Assembly (NCBI RefSeq): GCF_000717875.1
Contig: NZ_JOCT01000053.1
Coordinates: forward strand, 1-9,806
Length of the DNA stretch: 9,806 bases
Reading direction: 5' to 3'
Origin: Streptomyces sp. NRRL S-455
Lineage (GTDB): Bacteria; Actinomycetota; Actinomycetes; Streptomycetales; Streptomycetaceae
The number at the start of each line of letters is the position of its first letter. The stretch's first letter is position 1. This document shows positions 1 to 5,692 of the stretch, piece after piece. Both the position numbers and the translations under genes were made by a program. The notes beneath the pieces are model-generated. The model did no database searches. It saw only the letters and a list, made by a program, of their open reading frames with translations, and was not told the origin of the DNA.

Positions 1-491
<491 letters not shown>

Positions 492-498
492 TTGCTCG

Positions 499-529
499 AT
501 TATGAGCCGCGGTCAGGTGGCCCCGTCAA
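499..529 (-). promoter_or_regulatory. Sigma70-like promoter for the GH32 gene
   Basis: On the minus strand a -35 box TTGACG (524-529) and a -10 box CATAAT (499-504) are separated by 19 bases, or 18 if TCATAA is counted as the -10. Both boxes are close to the housekeeping consensus, and an A/T-rich box of this kind stands out in such GC-rich DNA. The spacing is slightly long. The predicted start near 491-492 places the LacI-type palindrome immediately downstream, which supports the call. Confidence 0.55.
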
Positions 530-581
530 CATGCGGAGGGGTGACCGCCGTCCTGTCCGCGGCCGTGCCCACCGGCGGGCG

Positions 582-632
582 CCGCCAGGCTGCCGGCCGG
601 TCGCCGGTGCGCTTTCCCGGCCGGCAGGGCGG
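582..632 (-). terminator. Hairpin directly after the PIG-L deacetylase gene
   Basis: Perfect 11-base arms CTGCCGGCCGG (590-600) and CCGGCCGGCAG (617-627) enclose a 16-base loop. With a 3-base bulge the stem extends by CCGCC (582-586) and GGCGG (628-632). It starts two bases past the stop codon of the minus-strand gene (634-636), the usual place for a terminator. No T run follows on the minus strand, so it may be a GC-only terminator of the kind common in actinomycetes, or an mRNA 3'-end stabiliser. Confidence 0.5.
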
Positions 633-633
633 A

Positions 634-1467
634 TCAGCGCAGTCCGGCGAAGAGGTCGTTCTCGGGTACGGCCGCGCCGGTGGCGTCCTGGACCCGTACG
701 AAGGTCTCCATGCCCATCAACTCGCCGAACCTCTCCTTGCCCATCTTGAGGAAGAAGATGTTCTCGCCCTGACTGGCGTGCGCGGCCAGCGCGTCGAACT
801 TCTGGCCGCTGAACGCGGTGGTGTCCACCCACGTAGTGATCTCATCGTCGGGGAGGCCGATCTCGGCCATCGCGGCGGCCTCGGCAGGATCCGGCTCCGG
901 CATGTCCGGATGAAACTCGCGCATGATCTCGCCGAACCGCCGCATCATCGAGCGGGGCATCGTGGTCCAGTACACCTTCGGGGCCAGGGTGGTCATCTCC
1001 AGCGCCGCCATCGTGATGCGGTGGGCCTGGATGTGGTCGGGGTGACCGTAGAAGCCGTTCTCGTCGTAGGTGACGACCACATCAGGCCGGTAGTGCCGCA
1101 TGAGCTCCGCGAGCCGGGCCGCGCCTTCCTCCACGGGGGTCTGCCAGAAGGACCCGGGGGCGTCGTTGCTCGGCCAGCCCATCATCCCGGAGTCGGCGTA
1201 GTCCAGCATCTCCAGATCGCTGACCTTCAGGACGTCACAGCTCGCCTTGAGTTCTTGACGGCGCATCAATGCGACGGCTGCCGGATCGTGCCCGGGGTCG
1301 CCGGGCTTGACACCCCCCGGCCCGTCACCGCAACCGCCGTCGGTACACGTCACGAGAACCGTGCGGATGCCTTCCGCCGCGTACCGCGCGAGGACCCCTC
1401 CGGTTCCGGTGGCCTCGTCGTCGGGGTGGGCGTGTACTGCCATGAGCGTCAACGGCCGGTCGGTCAT
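634..1467 (-). CDS. PIG-L/LmbE family deacetylase (MshB/Mca-like)
   Basis: 277 residues. The family comprises zinc-dependent deacetylases or amidases acting on GlcNAc-type N-acyl groups; actinobacterial members include MshB and Mca of mycothiol metabolism. The zinc motif AHPDDE lies at residues 13-18 (His14 and Asp17 expected ligands, Asp16 the expected general base), and the third ligand is His145 in YGHPDH. Other family-like stretches are VLVTCTDGGCGDGPGG (37-52), LDYADSGM (88-95) and VVVTYDENG (130-138). No signal peptide is seen, so the enzyme is probably cytoplasmic. The ATG at 1465-1467 is supported by AGGAGG (1476-1481) 8 bases upstream. The gene stands alone: 316 bases separate it from the reductase upstream, and a hairpin follows its stop. 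The substrate cannot be assigned; it may be a secondary LmbE paralogue rather than true MshB. Confidence 0.9.
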   Translation of the reverse strand: MTDRPLTLMAVHAHPDDEATGTGGVLARYAAEGIRTVLVTCTDGGCGDGPGGVKPGDPGHDPAAVALMRRQELKASCDVLKVSDLEMLDYADSGMMGWPSNDAPGSFWQTPVEEGAARLAELMRHYRPDVVVTYDENGFYGHPDHIQAHRITMAALEMTTLAPKVYWTTMPRSMMRRFGEIMREFHPDMPEPDPAEAAAMAEIGLPDDEITTWVDTTAFSGQKFDALAAHASQGENIFFLKMGKERFGELMGMETFVRVQDATGAAVPENDLFAGLR

Positions 1468-1640
1468 GAAGAAGTCCTCCTGCAGAAGTAAGTAATGGTC
1501 CGGGTGCGGGGCGGGCCGGCCGCCATCCTGCGGTCCGGGTCCTGGTCCGGACGATCTTGAAGCCTCGTGAGTCCCCCGCCCGTGCGGCACTTGCCCCTCG
1601 GTCGATGCAACCGCGCCGACCGGGCCGGCTGTTCCCTTGC

Positions 1641-1659
1641 GGCCCCGCACCGCGGGGCC
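1641..1659. repeat. Compact GC hairpin, 8-bp stem with 3-base loop
   Basis: GGCCCCGC (1641-1648) and GCGGGGCC (1652-1659) are perfect inverted arms around ACC. The stem is very stable but has no T run on either side. It sits in the gap between two minus-strand genes and could be a second terminator, a protein site, or chance in GC-rich DNA. Confidence 0.4.
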
Positions 1660-1722
1660 TGGCCGGTCCACCGGTCGCGCCCGGCCCGCAACGCATCCGG
1701 CTCGTGGAGAACCACCTCCGAC

Positions 1723-1761
1723 AGCAGGGGCACTTCGGCGGCACCGCGGAGCGCCCCTGCT
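1723..1761 (-). terminator. Hairpin after the RibD-C reductase gene
   Basis: Perfect 9-base arms, 1723-1731 (AGCAGGGGC) and 1753-1761 (GCCCCTGCT), enclose a 21-base loop. On the minus strand the hairpin begins 22 bases past the stop codon (1784-1786). No T run follows, so a terminator role is inferred from position and stability only. Confidence 0.4.
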
Positions 1762-1783
1762 TCAGGACGCCGCCAGGGCCGTG

Positions 1784-2431
1784 TCACTTCCTCCAGAACA
1801 GGTGATGCGTCACCCCGCTCGGGCTCGGCACGACATCGCAGTGGAAGCGGTCGAGCAGTTCGTCGGGGGACTCCCACAGCCGTGAACCGGCGCCGAGCAC
1901 CACGCCGGGCGAGACCGCCACATGCAGGGTGTCCACCAGGTCGGCGTCGAGGAACTGCCGGATGGTGGCCGCCCCGCCGCCGAGCCGGACGTCCTTGCCC
2001 TCCGCCGCCTCGCGGGCCAGTTCCAGGACGCCCGCCGGGTCGCCTGCGACGAAGTGGAACGTCGTGTCCGAGAGCGTGAACGACGGACGTACGTGGTGGG
2101 TCATGACGAACACCGGCGTGTGGAAGGGGGGTTCCTCACCCCACCAGCCCTTCCAGTCATGGTCCTGCCAGGGGCCGCGCTGGGGGCCGAACTTGTTGCG
2201 GCCCATGATCTCGGCGCCGATGTTGTTGGTGAAGTCCCGGGTGAGGTAGTCGTCGAGGCCGCGGCTCCCACCGGGGTCGGTGCGGTTGGGCCAGCTCGCC
2301 GTGGCGCCGGCCCAGGCGAACATCGTGCCGGGGTCGGCGTGGCCGAACGGCCGCTCCAGGCTCTGGCCCTCACCGGCACCGAATCCGTCACTCGAGACGT
2401 TGAAGTTCTGCACTCGCAGTAGCTGGGGCAC
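1784..2431 (-). CDS. RibD C-terminal/dihydrofolate reductase-like family reductase
   Basis: 215 residues, the usual length for stand-alone members of this family, which share the NADPH-binding reductase fold of RibD and dihydrofolate reductase. The N-terminal strand runs VQNFNVSSDGFGAG (residues 7-20). IMGRNKFGP (75-83) is the family's MGRxTF-like segment. RLGGGAATIRQFLDADLVD (149-167) is the Gly-rich cofactor loop, followed by LHVAVSPGVVLGAGSRLW (169-186). The physiological substrate of stand-alone members is generally unknown, and I do not claim riboflavin or folate synthesis. The start is GTG (2429-2431), with AAGGAG (2436-2441) only 4 bases upstream; this is close but no better start exists. 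It lies 78 bases after the cupin gene on the same strand, so the two could be co-transcribed. A hairpin follows the stop. Confidence 0.9.
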   Translation of the reverse strand: MPQLLRVQNFNVSSDGFGAGEGQSLERPFGHADPGTMFAWAGATASWPNRTDPGGSRGLDDYLTRDFTNNIGAEIMGRNKFGPQRGPWQDHDWKGWWGEEPPFHTPVFVMTHHVRPSFTLSDTTFHFVAGDPAGVLELAREAAEGKDVRLGGGAATIRQFLDADLVDTLHVAVSPGVVLGAGSRLWESPDELLDRFHCDVVPSPSGVTHHLFWRK

Positions 2432-2509
2432 GGCACTCCTTCTGTGGTCGAGACGAGAGTTGGACCGCTCGGGCCGGTGAAACTCATCGGCGACCCGCGC
2501 ACCACCGCG

Positions 2510-2875
2510 TCATCCGGCCTGCCCCACCACGTGGTCGATCACCTGCTTGAAGTCCGCTTCGGGGGAGAACTCAACGAGCTCGGTGTCCTCCAGGGCGAGT
2601 GGGACGTGGCCGGGCGCCCAGTAGTACGCCTGTCCCGCCTCGTACTCCTCCTCGCCAGAGGGCGTGCGCATCCTGACGCGGCCCTTGAGCAGATAGCCCC
2701 AGTGAGGGCACTGGCACGCGTCGTCGGGCAGGCCCTTGAGGGCCGGGCCCATGTCCGTCCCCTGAGGCAGGCTGATGTAGCTCACCGACATGCCACCGCC
2801 GATCGGCATGTTGCGTACCTCCACGCCGTCGCCGCCGAGGGCGACGGGTACGTCGTTCCGGGTCGCCGCCGTCAT
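2510..2875 (-). CDS. Small single-domain cupin protein
   Basis: 121 residues with one cupin barrel and no signal peptide. The metal-site region reads CQCPHWGYLLKGRVRMRTP (residues 54-72). The classical HxH of cupin motif 1 is reduced to PHWG, as in many actinobacterial relatives, so a canonical enzyme metal site is doubtful. Motif 2 is GQAYYWAPGH (81-90), and the tail SPEADFKQVIDHV is typical of this small group. Function is unknown; sugar or small-molecule binding is only a guess. Two starts are possible. ATG at 2873-2875 has GGAGGAG (2878-2884), but only 2-4 bases away. GTG at 2888-2890, adding five residues, has AAGGAGGAGG (2903-2912) 12 bases away. I prefer the ATG. The gene is divergent from rbsR and may precede the reductase gene in one transcript. 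Confidence 0.83.
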   Translation of the reverse strand: MTAATRNDVPVALGGDGVEVRNMPIGGGMSVSYISLPQGTDMGPALKGLPDDACQCPHWGYLLKGRVRMRTPSGEEEYEAGQAYYWAPGHVPLALEDTELVEFSPEADFKQVIDHVVGQAG

Positions 2876-2991
2876 GACTCCTCCGCTCACCGAGGAAACG
2901 GACCTCCTCCTTCCACACTGACCCGCCGGACTGCCTCCCGCGACATCACGATCCGGTCAAGAGGTGACCCGGGGGTCTTGCCTTACCGCCG

Positions 2992-3059
2992 TGTAATCGA
3001 TTCCATCCACCCGTCGATGTAATCGATTCCACGACCGATTTCACGAGCGATTCCACGAG
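2992..3059 (+). promoter_or_regulatory. Operator array upstream of rbsR
   Basis: Two identical near-palindromes TGTAATCGATTCCA occur at 2992-3005 and 3018-3031, 26 bases apart. Each has the central CG and outer TG/CA of LacI-family operators. Two further half-sites in the same orientation follow, CGATTTCA (3036-3043) and CGATTCCA (3048-3055). The array ends 61 bases before the rbsR start and is the best candidate for RbsR binding, giving autoregulation and ribose-responsive control of the whole operon. I cannot name the -35 and -10 boxes with confidence; TTGCCT at 2978-2983 is a weak -35 candidate. The cupin gene is divergent, 117 bases away, and could be affected too. Confidence 0.75.
3024..3059 (+). 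repeat. Three tandem 12-base repeats carrying operator half-sites
   Basis: Units CGATTCCACGAC (3024-3035), CGATTTCACGAG (3036-3047) and CGATTCCACGAG (3048-3059) follow without gaps and differ by one or two bases. The first unit is also the right half of the second full operator. The 12-base period is a little over one helical turn, so successive half-sites face nearly the same side of the DNA. Confidence 0.85.
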
Positions 3060-3099
3060 CGCCGCCGATCAAGGGCGAGTGCTCCCATGACTGATCCAC

Positions 3100-3107
3100 A
3101 AGGAGGT
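3100..3107 (+). promoter_or_regulatory. Ribosome binding site that sets the rbsR start
   Basis: AAGGAGGT is a near-perfect match to the 16S rRNA tail and lies 9 bases before GTG 3117-3119. An in-frame ATG at 3087 lies upstream of this site and has no ribosome site of its own. The GTG also places the protein start exactly where LacI-family proteins normally begin. Confidence 0.8.
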
Positions 3108-3116
3108 GGAGCGGCG

Positions 3117-4136
3117 GTGGCCAGCATCAAGGACGTCGCTGCCGAGGCCGGCGTCTCCGTCGCCACGGTCTCGCGCGTCCTGAACGACCACCCGTCGGTC
3201 AGCGCCGACGCACGCACCCGCGTGCTGGCCGCCGTCGAGACCCTGGGCTACCGCCCGAACGCCGTCGCCCGCTCGCTGCGCACCGACCAGACCCACACCC
3301 TCGGCCTGGTCATCAGCGACGTGATGAACCCCTACTTCACCGAGCTGGCCCGCTCCGTCGAGGAGGAGGCCCGTGCGCTCGGCTACAGCGTCATCATCGG
3401 CAACGCCGACGAGCGTCCGGACCTCCAGGACCACCACGTACGCACCCTCCTGGACCGGCGGATCGACGGGCTGCTCGTCTCCCCCACGGACGGCGGCTCG
3501 CCGCTGATGCTGGACGCCGCGCGGGCGGGGACGCCCATGGTCTTCGTGGACCGGTGGATCCCGGGCGTGGAGGTGCCGGTCGTGCGGGCGGACGGGCAGG
3601 CGGCCGTGCGGGATCTCGTGGCGCATCTGTACGGGCTCGGGCACCGGCGGCTCGCGATCATCGCGGGGCCGGCGGCGACCACGACCGGCCGGGAGCGTGT
3701 GGACGCCTTCCGGGAGGCGCTCGCCGCGTACGGGCTGGAACTGCCCGGCGCCTACATAGGGCAGGGCGATTTCCAGGCGGAGAGCGGCCGCCGGGTCACC
3801 GAGGGCTTCCTCGACCTGGCCGAGCCGCCCGAGGCCGTGTTCGCGGCCGACAACCTGATGGCGCTCGGCGCGCTGGACGCCGTACGCGCGCGTGGCCTGC
3901 GCGTGCCGGACGACATCGCGCTGGCCGCGTTCGACGACATCCGGTGGTTCGTGCACACCGATCCGCCGGTCACCGCGATCGCCCAGCCGACCGGCGAGCT
4001 GGGGCGGGCCGCCGTACGCGCGCTGGTCGACCGCATCGAGGGACGGCCGGGCGAGTCCGTCACCCTTCCCGCCCGGCTGGTCGTACGCCGCTCCTGCGGC
4101 GAGAACCCCACCCCAGTGCAAAGGAGCACGTCGTGA
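3117..4136 (+). CDS. rbsR: LacI-family transcriptional regulator of the ribose operon
   Basis: 339 residues, normal for LacI/GalR repressors. The N-terminal helix-turn-helix is IKDVAAEAGVSVATVSRVLN (residues 4-23), followed by the hinge-helix region YRPNAVARSLR. The periplasmic-binding-protein-like sensor domain shows family segments such as VMNPYFTELARSVEEEA, FVDRW, AADNLMALGALDAV and AAFDDIRW. The protein should bind the operator array 61 bases upstream and be released by ribose or a ribose phosphate; the effector is inferred from the operon, not seen in the sequence. The GTG start is chosen from the ribosome site at 3100-3107 and the family N-terminus; ATG 3087 would add ten residues. Its stop overlaps the rbsA start by four bases (GTGA, 4133-4136), indicating translational coupling, so repressor and transporter are made from one mRNA. 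Confidence 0.94.
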   Translation: MASIKDVAAEAGVSVATVSRVLNDHPSVSADARTRVLAAVETLGYRPNAVARSLRTDQTHTLGLVISDVMNPYFTELARSVEEEARALGYSVIIGNADERPDLQDHHVRTLLDRRIDGLLVSPTDGGSPLMLDAARAGTPMVFVDRWIPGVEVPVVRADGQAAVRDLVAHLYGLGHRRLAIIAGPAATTTGRERVDAFREALAAYGLELPGAYIGQGDFQAESGRRVTEGFLDLAEPPEAVFAADNLMALGALDAVRARGLRVPDDIALAAFDDIRWFVHTDPPVTAIAQPTGELGRAAVRALVDRIEGRPGESVTLPARLVVRRSCGENPTPVQRSTS

Positions 4137-5692
4137 GCGACGCGGACGAGTTGCTGCGCATCGAGGGCATCCGCAAGACCTTCCCGGGCGTGGTCGCGCT
4201 GGACGGCGTCGACTTCGATCTGCGCCCGGGCGAGGTGCATGTGCTGCTCGGTGAGAACGGCGCGGGCAAGAGCACCCTCATCAAGATGCTCTCCGGCGCC
4301 TACACCCCCGACGCCGGGCGGATCCTGGTCGGCGGCGAGGAGACGCGCATCCAGGGCGCGCAGGACTCCGAGCGGCTCGGGATCGCCACCATCTACCAGG
4401 AGTTCAACCTGGTGCCCGATCTGACGGTCGCGGAGAACATCTTCCTGGGGCGGCAGCCGCGCCGCTTCGGGGTGATCGACCGGAAGCGGATGGAGGCCGA
4501 GGCGGCCGTCCTTCTCGAGCGGGTCGGTGTGAACGTGTCGCCCCGGGCGCGGGTGCGGGAACTGGGCATCGCCCGCCTGCAGATGGTGGAGATCGCCAAG
4601 GCGCTCAGCCTGGACGCGCGGGTCCTGATCATGGACGAGCCGACCGCGGTGCTCACCTCCGAGGAGGTCGAGAGGCTCTTCGCGATCGTGCGGAAGCTGC
4701 GCGAGGACGGCGTCGGGATCGTGTTCATCACCCATCACCTGGAGGAGATCGCCGCCCTCGGGGACCGGGTGACCGTCATACGGGACGGGAAGAGTGTCGG
4801 TCAGGTGCCCGCCTCCACCCCGGAGGACGAGCTCGTACGGCTGATGGTGGGGCGCTCGATCGAGCAGCAGTACCCGCGTGCACGGGCCGACCGGGGTGCC
4901 GCGTTGCTCACCGTCGAGGGGCTGACCCGGGACGGTGTCTTCCACGACGTCAGCTTCGAGGTGCACGCCGGCGAGGTCGTCGGCGTCGCGGGGCTGGTCG
5001 GCGCGGGGCGTACGGAGGTCGTCCGGGCCGTGTTCGGGGCGGATCCGTACGACAAGGGGGCTGTGAAGGTCGCCGGTTCCGATGTCCCGAAGTACGACGT
5101 CAACGCGGCCATGACCGCGGGCATGGGGCTCATCCCGGAGGACCGCAAGGGGCAGGGCCTGGTGCTGGACGCGTCGGTCGAGGAGAACCTCGGGCTGGTG
5201 ACGCTGCGGTCGGCCACGCGCGCGGGCCTGGTGGATCTCAAGGGGCAGCGTGAGGCCGCCGAGCGGATCGCGAAGCAGCTCGGGGTGCGGATGGCGGGCC
5301 TCGGCCAGCACGTGCGCACCCTGTCCGGCGGCAACCAGCAGAAGGTCGTCATCGGCAAGTGGCTGCTCGCCGACACCAAGGTGCTGATCCTCGACGAGCC
5401 GACGCGGGGCATCGACGTCGGCGCCAAGGTCGAGATCTACCAGCTCGTGAACGAACTCACCGCCGCCGGCGCTGCCGTCCTGATGATCTCCAGCGATCTC
5501 CCGGAGGTGCTCGGCATGAGCGACCGGGTGCTGGTGATGGCCCAGGGGCGGATCGCCGGTGAGCTCTCCGCCGACGAGGCGACCCAGGACGCCGTGATGG
5601 CCCTCGCCGTCAGCACTCCCACTCCCACTCCCACGACAACGACCACGACCACGACCGGAACGACCGGAACGGAGGCCTCCGGTGGCCACTGA
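4133..5692 (+). CDS. rbsA: Ribose ABC importer ATP-binding protein, two-domain (RbsA)
   Basis: 519 residues; energises ribose import at the inner face of the membrane. Domain 1 (about 8-240) has Walker A GENGAGKST (40-48), Walker B VLIMDEPTAVL (164-174) and switch His201 in FITHHLEE; its signature reads ELGIARLQM (143-151), with Gly where family members usually have Ser. Domain 2 (about 258-492) has the degenerate P-loop GLVGAGRTEVV (287-297) without the Walker Lys, an intact LSGGNQQK signature (397-404) and Walker B VLILDEPTRGID (417-428); this asymmetry is normal for RbsA/MglA/XylG. After residue 493 comes an unusual low-complexity Thr/Pro tail (494-519). The GTG start (4133-4135) has AAAGGAG (4120-4126) six bases upstream. 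The stop overlaps rbsCB by 11 bases. The cognate permease and RbsB-like domain downstream support ribose over other sugars. Confidence 0.96.
   Translation: MSDADELLRIEGIRKTFPGVVALDGVDFDLRPGEVHVLLGENGAGKSTLIKMLSGAYTPDAGRILVGGEETRIQGAQDSERLGIATIYQEFNLVPDLTVAENIFLGRQPRRFGVIDRKRMEAEAAVLLERVGVNVSPRARVRELGIARLQMVEIAKALSLDARVLIMDEPTAVLTSEEVERLFAIVRKLREDGVGIVFITHHLEEIAALGDRVTVIRDGKSVGQVPASTPEDELVRLMVGRSIEQQYPRARADRGAALLTVEGLTRDGVFHDVSFEVHAGEVVGVAGLVGAGRTEVVRAVFGADPYDKGAVKVAGSDVPKYDVNAAMTAGMGLIPEDRKGQGLVLDASVEENLGLVTLRSATRAGLVDLKGQREAAERIAKQLGVRMAGLGQHVRTLSGGNQQKVVIGKWLLADTKVLILDEPTRGIDVGAKVEIYQLVNELTAAGAAVLMISSDLPEVLGMSDRVLVMAQGRIAGELSADEATQDAVMALAVSTPTPTPTTTTTTTTGTTGTEASGGH
5615..5665 (+). repeat. 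In-frame hexanucleotide repeats encoding the Thr/Pro tail of RbsA
   Basis: Three copies of ACTCCC (5615-5632) are followed by four ACGACN units (5633-5656) and a GGAACGACC unit. They encode TPTPTP, eight Thr and GTT at the end of RbsA. Units of six bases keep the frame whatever their number, so slippage would vary tail length without breaking the protein. The ribosome site of the next gene (GGAGG, 5671-5675) begins a few bases after the repeats. Confidence 0.85.

Larger units (their letters stand above)
1482..1783. other. 302-base gap without a convincing gene; several inverted repeats
   Basis: This stretch lies between the end of the RibD-C reductase gene and the ribosome site of the deacetylase gene. 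Open frames cross it but lack ribosome sites, recognisable domains or conserved motifs. It holds three compact inverted repeats: AGCAGGGGC/GCCCCTGCT (1723-1731/1753-1761), GGCCCCGC/GCGGGGCC (1641-1648/1652-1659, 3-base loop) and GTCCGG/CCGGAC (1533-1538/1547-1552). The first probably ends the reductase transcript. The promoter of the deacetylase gene should also lie here, but I cannot pick convincing boxes. Confidence 0.45.

Noticed and set aside
1464..1877. A minus-strand frame of 137 codons through the 302-base gap, considered as a small or decayed gene
   Set aside because: It overlaps both flanking genes out of frame and has an Arg/Pro/Ala-rich translation with no motif, and no ribosome site was seen. 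The gap is better described as a terminator and promoter region.
3087..3116. Upstream ATG as the rbsR start
   Set aside because: The best ribosome site (3100-3107) lies downstream of this ATG, and LacI-family proteins begin right before the helix-turn-helix, as they do from GTG 3117.
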